64,000 nucleotides of DNA from Nitrospirillum viridazoti (GTDB lineage: Bacteria > Pseudomonadota > Alphaproteobacteria > Azospirillales > Azospirillaceae): assembly GCF_007827975.1 (NCBI RefSeq), contig NZ_VITT01000024.1. The stretch is one strand, 5' to 3'. The notes under the pieces are model-generated. The model ran no database searches. It was not told the DNA's origin and saw only the letters and a program-made list of their open reading frames with translations. Below are positions 1-8,245 of the stretch, in pieces. The translations under genes were made by a program, and so were the position numbers. Positions within the stretch are counted from its first letter, which is position 1. Each line of letters begins with the position of its first letter.

Positions 1-41
1 CTTTGGCGTGCCTTCTTCCTGGTCCTCCAAACTCAAAGCAA

Positions 42-82
42 AATGGCCCTGATCAGTTCCAGTTGAGCCGATCAGGGCCATT
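42..82. terminator. Long perfect hairpin, possible terminator of an off-window gene
   Basis: A perfect 13-bp inverted repeat (42-54 and 70-82, around ATGGCCCTGAT) encloses a 15-nt loop. Only a weak pyrimidine run follows, so it may be a hairpin or a poor terminator for a gene left of the window. No coding region is recognised in 1-164. Confidence 0.5.
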
Positions 83-107
83 CTTCACAGGCGACACCGG
101 TAAGCTG

Positions 108-148
108 AAAGAAAAAGGGCGGGCCGCCAGGCCTCGCCCTTTTTCTTT
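108..148. terminator. Bidirectional intrinsic terminator
   Basis: A 14-bp perfect stem (108-121 and 135-148) has an A-rich left flank and T-rich right flank (AAAGAAAAAGGGCG against CGCCCTTTTTCTTT). It sits just past the stop of the minus-strand J-domain gene and can end transcription from both sides. Confidence 0.8.
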
Positions 149-164
149 CCTCCAGCCGCCGGCC

Positions 165-1058
165 TCAGATCAGGCCGGCCTTGCGGCGCACGTCATACTC
201 ATGGGTCTTGCCCCACTTCTCGATGAAGGCCTGCAGTTCGGCATCCGGCCGCTCGGGCAGGACGACGGTCAGCTTCACGTACTGGTCGCCCTGGGTGCCG
301 CGCTCGGGATTGGCGACACCCTTGCCCTTCAGGCGCAGGGTGGTGCCGGAATTGGCCGGCTTGGGCACCTTGACCTGCACGGCGCCGTCCAAGGTCGGCA
401 CCTTGATGGTGGCGCCCAGCAGCGCTTCCTGCAGGGTGATGGGGACATCCAGGTGGATGTCATCCTCCCGCCGCACGAAGTAGGGGTGGGGGGTGACGTG
501 CACCTCGACAATGGCATCGCCGGCCCCGGCGCCGCCCAGCCCCGCCAGGCCCTGGCCCTTCAGGCGCAGCTTCTGCTGGTCCTGCGTGCCGGGAGGGATG
601 TTGATGTCGATGCTCTTGCCCGTGGACAGGCTCAGGCGCCGCTTGGCGCCCAGGCAGGCCTCGGTGAACGGCACGGTGACGGAATAAGCCACGTCGCTGC
701 CGCGCGCCTTCACGCCGCTGCCACCGCGCTTGCGGGCCGCGCCGAAGATATCGGCGAAGGGGTCGTCCTCGTAATCGAAGTCGCCTGATCGCCCGGCGCC
801 GGCATAGGCGCGGCGGAAGGAACGGTCCGGCCGCTCGGCGCCGCTGGCGTCGATCTCGCCCCGGTCATAACGGGCGCGCTTGTCCGGGTCCGACAACAGG
901 CTGTAGGCGCCGTTGGCTTCCTTGAACTTCAGCTCGATATCGGCCCGGCCCGGGTTCAGGTCGGGGTGGTACTGCTTGGCGAGGCGGCGATACGCCTGCT
1001 TGATGTCCTCAGCGCTGGCGCTGCGGCCGACGCCAAGGATTTGGTAGGGATCGCGCAT
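165..1058 (-). CDS. J-domain co-chaperone, CbpA/DnaJ class without zinc finger
   Basis: A 297-residue cytoplasmic Hsp40 protein that would stimulate DnaK ATPase and deliver unfolded substrates. The J domain fills residues 1-65 with the HPD motif at 31-33. A Gly/Phe/Asp-rich linker follows, then two beta-rich substrate-binding domains from about residue 120. The CxxCxGxG zinc-finger repeats of true DnaJ are absent, so this is the CbpA/DnaJ-C type. I chose the ATG at 1058 because the J domain begins immediately (MRDPYQILGV). An ATG 20 codons upstream adds only a basic, Cys-containing stretch. It ends at a strong terminator. No dnaK or grpE is nearby, so the exact partner is inferred. Confidence 0.9.
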   Translation of the reverse strand: MRDPYQILGVGRSASAEDIKQAYRRLAKQYHPDLNPGRADIELKFKEANGAYSLLSDPDKRARYDRGEIDASGAERPDRSFRRAYAGAGRSGDFDYEDDPFADIFGAARKRGGSGVKARGSDVAYSVTVPFTEACLGAKRRLSLSTGKSIDINIPPGTQDQQKLRLKGQGLAGLGGAGAGDAIVEVHVTPHPYFVRREDDIHLDVPITLQEALLGATIKVPTLDGAVQVKVPKPANSGTTLRLKGKGVANPERGTQGDQYVKLTVVLPERPDAELQAFIEKWGKTHEYDVRRKAGLI

Positions 1059-1216
1059 GGTCGCACTATCTATTGCCGGTCTGCCCCCACAATATGCGCA
1101 ACGCGCGCGCCGCTTCAAGCATGCGGGGACCGGCTATTTAGGGGATCCGGCCGGCCATGAACAAACCCCTGGCCGCGCGATCACGGCCAGGGGTTCGTAC
1201 AGGACGCGAAAGGGGA

Positions 1217-1687
1217 TCAGTCGTTGACGATCTTCCAGCTGCCGTCCGGCTGGCGGCAGGCGGTGCCGTAGCCCTGCTGCCGCTCGCCGCCGACCACGAT
1301 GGTCTGCTGGAATTCGCGGCAGTAGGCGCCGTCGCCGCGAGTGCCGTCGCGCACCGGCGTCACGATGACCTGGTGGTCGTTGTTGGGGTTGTTCCACACG
1401 ATGGGCTGGCCCACCGGGGCGGTATAGGCCATCTGCGTGTTCCGCTCCATGGCCGCGCGGTCGGAATCGTCCATGCGCTTGCCGATGGCGCTGCCGGCCA
1501 AGCCACCTAGCAGCACGCCCAGGCCGGTCATGGCCAGCTTGCCGCCGCCGTGACCGAATTGCGAGCCCAGCAGGCCGCCGGCGGCCGCACCGCCCAGCAT
1601 GCCCACGGTCTGATTCTTGCCCCCGGTGGTGTCGCAGGCGCTCAACAGGACGCTGGACGCCATCAACGCGATGATGACTTTCTTCAT
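1217..1687 (-). CDS. Glycine-zipper 2TM outer-membrane lipoprotein
   Basis: A 156-residue lipoprotein beginning MKKVIIALMASS with lipobox LLSAC, so lipid-anchored at Cys-18 or nearby. Residues about 28-65 are a glycine-zipper block (GGAAAGGLLGSQFG and repeats), as in the 17-kDa antigen/SlyB family. The C-terminal half is a small Trp- and Cys-containing domain (YCREFQQT, YGTACRQPDGSW). Similar proteins are outer-membrane lipoproteins linked to envelope integrity; the specific role is unknown. The ATG at 1687 fits the signal peptide, whereas in-frame codons back to 1840 do not. It is divergent from pdxH. Confidence 0.85.
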   Translation of the reverse strand: MKKVIIALMASSVLLSACDTTGGKNQTVGMLGGAAAGGLLGSQFGHGGGKLAMTGLGVLLGGLAGSAIGKRMDDSDRAAMERNTQMAYTAPVGQPIVWNNPNNDHQVIVTPVRDGTRGDGAYCREFQQTIVVGGERQQGYGTACRQPDGSWKIVND

Positions 1688-1807
1688 GATTGTTAGTCCT
1701 TCTTTCCTCTCCTGTGGCCGCGCCTTCCTGGCGGCCTGGCTTTGCGCAAATCCGGTCCCGCATCCCTGACCATACCCGCGTCTACCCCTTATCAGGGCAT
1801 CCGCCAA

Positions 1808-1839
1808 TGATTTGGGGCAATCAACCAACCCCAAAATCA
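1808..1839. repeat. Imperfect inverted repeat between divergent genes
   Basis: TGATTTGGGG (1808-1817) faces CCCCAAAATCA (1829-1839) across 11 nt, with one extra base in the right arm. It lies between the lipoprotein gene and pdxH. It could be an operator or an RNA hairpin; no family assignment is possible. Confidence 0.4.
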
Positions 1840-1926
1840 CAGGACGGCGTGCGGGTCGTCCATGCGGCGTCCTGCGTGGACAAGGATGTAGTGTGGCGTA
1901 TGGTAGGCGGCAATTCCGGCATATCT

Positions 1927-2541
1927 ATGACACGGATTACCACCATGGATTTTGTTGTCGCACCCGACCCTTACGTTCTTTTTCAATCCTGGCTGGACGA
2001 AGCGTCGCGGACTGAACCCAACGACCCCAACGCCATGTCGCTGGCCACCATCGGCGCCGACGGCATTCCGGCGGTGCGCATCGTGCTGCTGAAGGGCCTG
2101 GATGACGGCGGCTTCGTCTTCTACACCAATACCCTCAGCCGCAAGGGCCGCGAACTGGCCGCCCATCCCGTCGCCGGCCTGTGCTTCCACTGGAAAAGCC
2201 TGCGCCGGCAGGTGCGGGTGGACGGCCGCGTCAGCCCGGTGACGGCTCAGGAAGCCGATGACTATTATCGCGTGCGGCCGCGGGGCAGCCAGATCGGTGC
2301 CTGGGCGTCGGCGCAATCGCAGCCGCTGGATAGCCGGGCGACCCTGGAACGCCGCGTGGCGGAGGAGACGGCGCGCTTCGGCGAGGGTGACATTCCCCGC
2401 CCGCCGCACTGGTCCGGCTACCGCGTCACCCCGGCGCGGATGGAGTTCTGGCAGGATCGGGAGTTCCGCCTGCACGACCGCCTGGTCTATACTCGGGATG
2501 CTGAGGACAAGGGCTGGATGACGGAACGCCTCTACCCATGA
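1927..2541 (+). CDS. pdxH: Pyridoxamine 5'-phosphate oxidase
   Basis: FMN-dependent enzyme oxidising pyridoxine or pyridoxamine 5'-phosphate to pyridoxal 5'-phosphate, the last step of vitamin B6 synthesis and salvage. The 204-residue length matches the family. Visible family blocks are PAVRIVLLKG, FVFYTNTLSRKG, the FHWKSLRRQVR FMN/substrate segment, RPRGSQIGAWAS, and the C-terminal WSGYRVTPARMEFWQ to RLHDR stretch with conserved Arg and His. ATG 1927 or 1945 are both plausible; in-frame codons upstream to 1690 encode no family sequence. It overlaps the next gene by the ATGA junction at 2538-2541, so the two are probably co-transcribed. Confidence 0.95.
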   Translation: MTRITTMDFVVAPDPYVLFQSWLDEASRTEPNDPNAMSLATIGADGIPAVRIVLLKGLDDGGFVFYTNTLSRKGRELAAHPVAGLCFHWKSLRRQVRVDGRVSPVTAQEADDYYRVRPRGSQIGAWASAQSQPLDSRATLERRVAEETARFGEGDIPRPPHWSGYRVTPARMEFWQDREFRLHDRLVYTRDAEDKGWMTERLYP

Positions 2542-3500
2542 GCATGACGGCCAAGGTGCAACCGGAATCGCCCGACGGTGCGGGGGAGGGCGATACGGAC
2601 GGACGGTGGCGCCGTAGCGCCACCTATGCCAGCGTCACCGTGGCCGCCATCCTCATAGCCGGGAAGTTCGGCGCCTATCTCGCCACCAATTCCGTCAGCA
2701 TCCTGTCCTCGCTCATCGACAGCAGCGTGGACGCGCTGGCCTCCGTCATCACCCTCATCAGCGTGGCCCGGGCCTTGAAGCCGCCGGACTCCGCCTTCCG
2801 TTTCGGCCATGGCAAGGCGGAGCCGCTGGCGGCACTCTTCCAGTCGGCCTTCATCGTCGGATCGGCCATGTTCCTGGGCTACGAGTCGCTGGGCCGGCTG
2901 TTCGAACCCAGGCCGGTGGGCGACATCAGCGTGGGCCTGTGGGTCATGGCCGCCGCCATCGCGCTCACCTTCGTGCTGGTGCTGTTCCAGCGCTGGGTCA
3001 TCCGCCGCACGGCCTCGCTGGCCATTGGCGCCGACAGCCTGCACTACAGCGGCGACATGCTGCTGAACGCCGCCGTCATGGTCTCGCTGCTGCTGGGCCG
3101 CTGGACGGGCCAGGCGTTCTGGGATCCCCTGTTCGGCCTGGGCATCGCCGCCTTCCTGGTTTGGGGTGCGGTCGGCATCTCGCGCACGGCGCTAGACGTG
3201 CTGATGGACCGTGAGTTGCCCGACGTGGACCGTACCCGGGTCGTCGACCTGGTGAACGCCCACCCGGCGTCGCGCGGCCTGCACGATTTGCGCACGCGCT
3301 CCACCGGCTTGGGTCAGCACATCGAGTTCCACCTGGAGCTGGACAGTCATTTGACGCTGACAGAGGCGCATGACATCACGGATGAGATCGAATCATCCCT
3401 GCGCGCCGCCTTTCCCAACGCGGAGGTTACCATCCATCAGGAGCCGGCCGGCCTGGATGATGAGCGGCTGGACCATCGCCTGCGTCCCCGCCGACAGTGA
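2538..3500 (+). CDS. Cation diffusion facilitator, FieF/YiiP-like metal efflux pump
   Basis: A 320-residue inner-membrane antiporter that would export divalent metals (Zn, Fe, Cd class) in exchange for protons. The N-terminal part has six membrane segments. Transport-site residues are recognisable: the two Asp of SSLIDSSVDAL in TM2 and the His and Asp of LHYSGDMLLN in TM5, matching the DD-HD site of FieF. The GHGKAEPLAAL loop is also FieF-like. The cytoplasmic C-terminal domain (about 225-305) carries the His/Asp-rich dimerisation fold. Metal specificity cannot be read from sequence. It is translationally coupled to pdxH. Confidence 0.9.
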   Translation: MSMTAKVQPESPDGAGEGDTDGRWRRSATYASVTVAAILIAGKFGAYLATNSVSILSSLIDSSVDALASVITLISVARALKPPDSAFRFGHGKAEPLAALFQSAFIVGSAMFLGYESLGRLFEPRPVGDISVGLWVMAAAIALTFVLVLFQRWVIRRTASLAIGADSLHYSGDMLLNAAVMVSLLLGRWTGQAFWDPLFGLGIAAFLVWGAVGISRTALDVLMDRELPDVDRTRVVDLVNAHPASRGLHDLRTRSTGLGQHIEFHLELDSHLTLTEAHDITDEIESSLRAAFPNAEVTIHQEPAGLDDERLDHRLRPRRQ

Positions 3501-3572
3501 AACGGTGAGGGATGCCTGAATTTCAAGGGGGATTTCCCGCTGGAAAGGGTACCCCTTAAAGTGTGGTTGTGC

Positions 3573-3587
3573 GTTCGCGGGGCGAAC
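3573..3587. repeat. Short perfect palindrome upstream of MBL gene
   Basis: GTTCGC-GGG-GCGAAC, a 6-bp perfect inverted repeat about 120 bp before the MBL-fold gene and just before a consensus -35-like TTGACA (3593-3598). No good -10 is seen at 16-18 bp. It may be an operator; its regulator is unknown. Confidence 0.35.
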
Positions 3588-3705
3588 ATCACTTGACAAT
3601 CCCTGTGCACTTGTGCCCAAGCGCGCTCCTTCCTGTGCGACACGTCACAGACCGGTGTTCAAGGTAGGGTTAGCTTGGCCGCGATGGAATTCGGGGCTTT
3701 GGTTT

Positions 3706-4569
3706 ATGGGTTTCACCGTTACCTTCTGGGGTGTCCGCGGGACTGTCCCCTGTCCGATGGCCAGTCATCTTGAGTATGGTGGCAACACCAGCTGTATCGA
3801 GGTGACAGCGGGCGACCGGACGCTCGTACTGGATGCCGGCACCGGCCTGCGGTCGCTGGGCAAGAGCCTGCGCGCACGAGGCATCAACGATGTCACGTTG
3901 CTGCTGACCCACACCCATATCGACCACATCAACGGCTTCCCGTTTTTCGAGCCGTGCTACAACACCGACTTTTCCATGCGGGTGATGGCGGGCCACTGCC
4001 AGGGAGCGCACTGCATCCAGTCCGTCATGGAAAAGCCCATGGATTCCTGCCTGTTTCCCGTGCCGCTGCAGAAGCTGCGCGCCTCGCTGGTGTTCGAGGA
4101 TTTCCGCCCCGGCGCCACCCTGGACCTGGGTGACGGCATCACCGTCCACACCGCCCGCCTGAACCACCCGGGCGGCGGCACCGGTTATCGCATCGACTAC
4201 GACGGGCGCAGTTTCTGCTACGTCACCGATACCGAGCACGACCCCGATCGCATGGACGCCAACGTCCTGGGCCTGATCCAGGGTGCCGATCTGGTGGCAT
4301 ACGACTGCTCCTATACCGATGAGGAATTCGCCGGCCGCCGGGGCTGGGGCCATTCCACCTGGCGGGAAGGCGTGCGCCTGGCCCGGGCCGCCGGTGTCAG
4401 CCGCCTGTGCCTGTTCCACCACGATCCCGACCATGACGATGTCCGCATGAAGGCCATCGAGGCCGAGGCGCAGCAGGAATGGGCGCAGTGCTTTGCCGCG
4501 CGCGAAGGCATGCAGGTGGACATGGCGGCCCTGGCCGTGGCCAAGAAGGGCGCCGAGGTTGCGGCATAA
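3706..4569 (+). CDS. MBL-fold metallo-hydrolase, phosphodiesterase-like
   Basis: A 287-residue metallo-beta-lactamase-fold protein. It opens with VTFWGVRGTVPCP and YGGNTSC, a start typical of PhnP/RNase Z-like phosphodiesterases. It then has the metal site HTHIDH (about residue 71), further ligands near LNHPGGG and the CYVTDTEH segment, and a C-terminal FHHDPDH. A role in hydrolysing a cyclic or ester phosphate is inferred from the family; the substrate is unknown. ATG 3706 puts the first beta strand at the N terminus; an open frame back to 3613 encodes nothing family-like. It appears monocistronic. Confidence 0.85.
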   Translation: MGFTVTFWGVRGTVPCPMASHLEYGGNTSCIEVTAGDRTLVLDAGTGLRSLGKSLRARGINDVTLLLTHTHIDHINGFPFFEPCYNTDFSMRVMAGHCQGAHCIQSVMEKPMDSCLFPVPLQKLRASLVFEDFRPGATLDLGDGITVHTARLNHPGGGTGYRIDYDGRSFCYVTDTEHDPDRMDANVLGLIQGADLVAYDCSYTDEEFAGRRGWGHSTWREGVRLARAAGVSRLCLFHHDPDHDDVRMKAIEAEAQQEWAQCFAAREGMQVDMAALAVAKKGAEVAA

Positions 4570-4640
4570 TCACATCTACCTGATTCCCTAGGCCTATTTC
4601 CCGCTTGCCGGTCGGGCGCCCGCGCTGTAGCGCTGGGCCC

Positions 4641-5885
4641 ATGACTCTGCTGATCCTCGTCACCTTCGCCGTCGTCTACCTGGGCATGGCCATCGGCCAC
4701 CTGCCTCGCCTGAAAGTGGACCGCACCGGCATCGCCATGCTGGGGGCCATCGTCCTGCTGGTGGCGGGCGCGGTGACGGAAGGGGCGGCCATCAAGGCCA
4801 TCGACTTCCCCACCCTGTTCATCCTGCTCGGGCTCATGATCCTGTCGGCGCAGTTCGCTCTGTCGGGCTTCTATGACTGGTGCGCCTGGCGCCTGGCCAA
4901 CGTGCCGTGGAAGCCGGAGGCGCTGCTGGCCGCCGTGGTGGTGGTGGCGGGCGGCCTATCCGCCCTGCTGGCCAACGACGTGGTGGTCTTCGCCATGACG
5001 CCGCTGCTGTGCGCGGGCCTGCGGGCGCGGGGGCTGGACGCGCGGCCCTATCTCATCGCCCTGGCGGGGGCCGCCAACGCCGGGTCCGCCGCCACCGTGA
5101 TCGGCAACCCGCAGAACATCCTTATCGGCCAGCTGGGCCACCTGGGATTCTGGCGCTTCCTATTCGCCTGCGGCGTGCCCGCCTTCCTGTCGCTGGTCAT
5201 CGTCTATTGGGTGGTGGCGCGGGTGTGGCGGGGGCGCCTGGCGGACGGCCAGGCCCCGGCCCTGGTGAACCGTGGAGAGGGGCCCCCCGACGCGCCCCGG
5301 GCCTGGCAGCTGTCCAAGGGACTGATCGGGGTCGTGGTCCTGCTGGTGGCCTTCACCACGCCCTTTCCCCGCGACGTCGCGGTGCTGGGCATTGCCGGCT
5401 GCATGCTGGTCAGCCGCCGCTTCGCCAGCCGCGACATGCTGGGCCTGGTCGACTGGCATTTGCTGGCCCTGTTCGCCGGCCTGTTCATCCTGACGGGCGC
5501 CCTGGCCGACACCGGACTTCCCGGCCAACTGGTGGACCAGCTGGCGGCATCCGGCCTGGCGCTGGACCGGCTGCCCTTCCTGGGCGCCTTCTCCGTCCTG
5601 GCCAGCAACAGCATCGGCAACGTGCCGGCGGTGGTGCTGTTGATGAAGGTGTGGGCCCACCCGCCGGAGGGGGCGCTGTACGCCCTGGCCTTGTTCTCCA
5701 CCCTGGCCGGCAACCTGTTGCTGCCCGGCAGCCTGGCCAACATCATCACCGTGGAGCGGGCGGCGGCGGTGGGCGTGACCCTGGGCTTCCGTGACCACGC
5801 CCGCTGTGGCGTGCCCATGACCGTGCTATCCCTATTGCTGGCCACGGTGTGGCTGCTGGCGATGGGCTATATCGCGGCGGTATGA
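4641..5885 (+). CDS. SLC13/ArsB-like anion permease
   Basis: A 414-residue polytopic inner-membrane transporter of the ion-transporter superfamily (SLC13/CitT/ArsB/NhaD). About ten to eleven hydrophobic segments are visible, with two inverted halves carrying re-entrant loop motifs: LLANDVVVFAMTPLL followed by AGAANAGSAATVIGNPQN in the first half, and LASNSIGNVPAVVLL followed by LAGNLLLPGSLANI in the second. These Asn-rich hairpins bind substrate and Na+ in this superfamily. The substrate (dicarboxylate, sulfate, arsenite or other) cannot be told. ATG 4641 begins directly with TM1. The downstream lipoprotein starts 10 bp after its stop, suggesting one operon. Confidence 0.8.
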   Translation: MTLLILVTFAVVYLGMAIGHLPRLKVDRTGIAMLGAIVLLVAGAVTEGAAIKAIDFPTLFILLGLMILSAQFALSGFYDWCAWRLANVPWKPEALLAAVVVVAGGLSALLANDVVVFAMTPLLCAGLRARGLDARPYLIALAGAANAGSAATVIGNPQNILIGQLGHLGFWRFLFACGVPAFLSLVIVYWVVARVWRGRLADGQAPALVNRGEGPPDAPRAWQLSKGLIGVVVLLVAFTTPFPRDVAVLGIAGCMLVSRRFASRDMLGLVDWHLLALFAGLFILTGALADTGLPGQLVDQLAASGLALDRLPFLGAFSVLASNSIGNVPAVVLLMKVWAHPPEGALYALALFSTLAGNLLLPGSLANIITVERAAAVGVTLGFRDHARCGVPMTVLSLLLATVWLLAMGYIAAV

Positions 5886-5895
5886 GGGGGTGGTG

Positions 5896-6228
5896 ATGCG
5901 GCGGCTGGTGATGATGGGGATATGCCTGGCGCTGGCCGCCTGCGCCTACACGGGTGACCGGCGCTGGAACGTCGATATGGCGTTGCTGACCCGCGACCAC
6001 CCCTCGCTGGCGCAACAGCAGGCCCTGGTGCGGGAAAAGGAACAGCATTTTCCCGAGACCTTGCGCGCCTGCGTCGCGGCCAACGACCCCGAACGTCTGG
6101 CGGATCTGGACGCGGGCCGGGGCTATCCCATCTCAGACTGGCACGTGGGCAAGGCCCACGACGCCGTGCTGGCCTGCATGCGCGCCCAGGGCTGGGTCAC
6201 CACTTCCACCAGCCGCCTGTCGCCGTAA
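5896..6228 (+). CDS. Small putative lipoprotein of unknown function
   Basis: A 110-residue protein with an N-terminal signal ending in lipobox LAAC (MRRLVMMGICLALAAC), so probably lipid-anchored. The mature part is soluble, with two further Cys (LRACVAANDP and AVLACMRAQGW) that could form a disulfide. The pattern 'PISDWHVGKAHDAVLACM..QGW' is common in short proteobacterial lipoproteins, but I cannot name a function. A GTG pair at 5890/5893 just upstream is the alternative start. It lies 10 bp after the permease gene on the same strand. Confidence 0.7.
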   Translation: MRRLVMMGICLALAACAYTGDRRWNVDMALLTRDHPSLAQQQALVREKEQHFPETLRACVAANDPERLADLDAGRGYPISDWHVGKAHDAVLACMRAQGWVTTSTSRLSP

Positions 6229-6236
6229 CGGCCCCG

Positions 6237-7148
6237 TCAGGGGACGTCGGGCCCTAGGGCCAGATTGTCGATCAGGCGCGTACGGCCCAGGAAGGCGGCG
6301 ACCAGGGCGCGGGCGGGGCGGTCCACCCGCTCCAGCGGCGCCAGCGTCCCGGCGTCGACCACCGCGACATAATCAATGCGGGTGAAGCCGGCGGCCGTCA
6401 GCGCCTCCGTGGCCTGGGTGATGGCGGGGGCCACGGGCTGGCTGCCGTCGCCCAAGGTGTCGCGCAGCCGGTTCAGCACCCGGCTGATGGTCACGGCCTG
6501 TTGCCGTTCTTCGGCTGACAGGTAGCGGTTGCGGGACGACAGGGCCAGGCCATCGGCCTCACGCACCGTGGGCACGCCCTCGATGCGCACCGGGATGTCC
6601 AGGTCGGCCGCCAGGCGGCGGATGACGGCCAACTGCTGGTAGTCCTTTTGCCCGAAACAGGCGACGTCGGGCAGGGCCTGCAACAGCAGCTTGGTCACCA
6701 CCGTGGCCACGCCCTGGAAATGGCCGGGGCGGAAGTGGCCCTCCAGCGGCACGGCCACCGGCCCGACATCCACCGTGGTGGTGAAGCCCGGCGGATAGAT
6801 GGCCTCCACCCCTGGCGCGTACAGCAGGTCGCAGCCGGCGCCGGCCAGCAGGCGGGCGTCACCCGCCTCATCCCGGGGATAGCGGCTGAAGTCCTCGTTG
6901 GGCCCGAACTGGGTGGGGTTCACGAACACGCTGGCGACCACGCGGTCGGCCAATTCACGCGCGCGCTTGACCAGGGTCAGGTGCCCCTCATGCAGGGCGC
7001 CCATGGTGGGCACCAGGCCCACGCGCAGCCCCTCCTTGCGCCAGGCGGCGACGCGGGCGCGCAAGTCCGCGGGGGTGCGGACGATGGCCAAGGGGCCAGT
7101 GGAAGAAGAGGCGGGGGGCGGGGCCATGGCGGCGGTGTCCGTGCTCAT
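6237..7148 (-). CDS. panC: Pantothenate synthetase
   Basis: ATP-dependent ligase joining D-pantoate and beta-alanine to give pantothenate, the last step of vitamin B5 synthesis. The 303 residues carry the nucleotidyl-transferase motifs: VPTMGALHEGHLTLV (HxGH), FVNPTQFGPNEDF, GHFRPGHFQGVATVV, FGQKDYQQLAVI and ADGLALSSRN with KMSKS-like function. I chose the ATG at 7148 (MSTDTAAMAPP), which leaves a short Ala/Pro leader before the core. In-frame codons back to 7319 are family-foreign. It converges on the small lipoprotein gene with 8 bp between stops. panB and panE are elsewhere in the window. Confidence 0.95.
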   Translation of the reverse strand: MSTDTAAMAPPPASSSTGPLAIVRTPADLRARVAAWRKEGLRVGLVPTMGALHEGHLTLVKRARELADRVVASVFVNPTQFGPNEDFSRYPRDEAGDARLLAGAGCDLLYAPGVEAIYPPGFTTTVDVGPVAVPLEGHFRPGHFQGVATVVTKLLLQALPDVACFGQKDYQQLAVIRRLAADLDIPVRIEGVPTVREADGLALSSRNRYLSAEERQQAVTISRVLNRLRDTLGDGSQPVAPAITQATEALTAAGFTRIDYVAVVDAGTLAPLERVDRPARALVAAFLGRTRLIDNLALGPDVP

Positions 7149-7203
7149 GGCCCGGCATTTAGCGACGGGTGGCGGGGGCGGGCAAGCGCTTTCCGTCCCC
7201 TGG

Positions 7204-8061
7204 TCAGTCCCGCCGTTCGGGAGCCGGCAGGCCCGCTTCCGTTCCTGAGGGGGAGGCGACCAGCGCACCGGCGTTGGATGGTCCCTGCAGGGCATAGGCG
7301 ACGTCATGCCCCCTGGCATGGAAGGCCAGCTTCAGCCAATGGCCGGAATCGTCGTACCAGAAATCCACCCGGCTGGTGGCCGGTGGCGGGTTGGTGACGA
7401 AGCCCAGGCTGTAATGCGTGGCGGCCACGGTGGCGTCGTCGGCGCGGATCATCTCCTGCCCCAGGCGTTCCACCTTGACGTCCATGACCACGCCCCGGAT
7501 GGTGTCCAGCAGGCGCGACGCCGTCAGTATGGCCGGGTTCCAATAGCTGGTGGGGATGATGTCGGCCGGCGCCGTCACCGCCCCGTGCGAGCTTTCGACC
7601 GCGAACCCGTCTTCCACCGCATGGCCCTTCACCCAGTCCTTCTGGCCGTTGTCGTCGGTGCTGCTGTCCAGCGCGGCGAGGCGGCCTTCATGCCACACCT
7701 CATGGCTGACATGGTGATAGCGGTAGGCCGTGATCATCAGCAGTTTGGCCTCGAAACGGATATCCACATCAACGACCGTGTCGCCGTTGGCCGCCTTGGC
7801 CACCGTGACGCGGTGGTGGCCCAGGGGTGTGTCGCGGCCGTAATGGGCGGTGAAGTCCAGCGACCGCTCCACCGTCGTGCCGGGGGTCGACGGCATCGCC
7901 GCCGGGGCGTCCTCCCGCTCGGGCGGTGTCGCGGTGCTGGCGCGGGCCGGTGGGCCGCCCCATATCAAGGTGGCGCCAATGATCAGCGCCGCGCGGGCCA
8001 ACGCCACGCCGGCGCGGCGAGCGCGTCCGGCGACGATCGGAGCAAGGGTGTCATGTGGCAT
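7204..8061 (-). CDS. DUF6134-like periplasmic protein
   Basis: A 285-residue protein with an N-terminal membrane/signal segment (residues 11-40, ending ARAS) and a beta-rich body. The body contains YRYHHVSHEVWHEGRLAALDS, TDDNGQ, and PTSYWNPA. This pattern (dialkyl ..E.W..G.L..L.. TDDNG) matches DUF6134 as I recall it. No enzymatic function is known. ATG 8061 gives a sensible signal peptide, and codons upstream to 8160 overlap the zur control region. It stands divergent from zur, which raises the possibility of zinc-linked control, but nothing in the protein is an obvious metal site. Confidence 0.65.
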   Translation of the reverse strand: MPHDTLAPIVAGRARRAGVALARAALIIGATLIWGGPPARASTATPPEREDAPAAMPSTPGTTVERSLDFTAHYGRDTPLGHHRVTVAKAANGDTVVDVDIRFEAKLLMITAYRYHHVSHEVWHEGRLAALDSSTDDNGQKDWVKGHAVEDGFAVESSHGAVTAPADIIPTSYWNPAILTASRLLDTIRGVVMDVKVERLGQEMIRADDATVAATHYSLGFVTNPPPATSRVDFWYDDSGHWLKLAFHARGHDVAYALQGPSNAGALVASPSGTEAGLPAPERRD

Positions 8062-8153
8062 CGCGCTTCCCTTCGATGCGGTGGTGCCCTGGCTTCGGCC
8101 CAGCCGGGTGCCATATTCTCTGCCGATACGAGTTCTCTGGGCCGATACGAACG

Positions 8154-8172
8154 GTAACATGATTTGGTTTAC
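8154..8172. promoter_or_regulatory. Possible operator in the zur upstream region
   Basis: A 19-bp imperfect palindrome with outer arms GTAA and TTAC and an AT-rich centre lies between the DUF6134 gene (start 8061) and zur (start 8246). Zur sites are AT-rich palindromes of this size, but the match to known alphaproteobacterial Zur boxes is weak. Confidence 0.25.
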
Positions 8173-8245
8173 GCGGAAGAACCGGACACCCTTCCTTCCG
8201 TGCTATGGTTCGCCTGAAATGGCAGTTCGAGAAAGGCTAGCAACG

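Noticed and set aside
3..788. Long plus-strand open frame across the J-domain gene
   Set aside because: It is antisense to a clear J-domain protein and has no family sequence; high GC creates such shadow frames.
3573..3587. LexA (SOS) box upstream of the MBL-fold gene
   Set aside because: GTTCGC-GGG-GCGAAC is an inverted repeat; alphaproteobacterial LexA sites are direct repeats GTTC-N7-GTTC.
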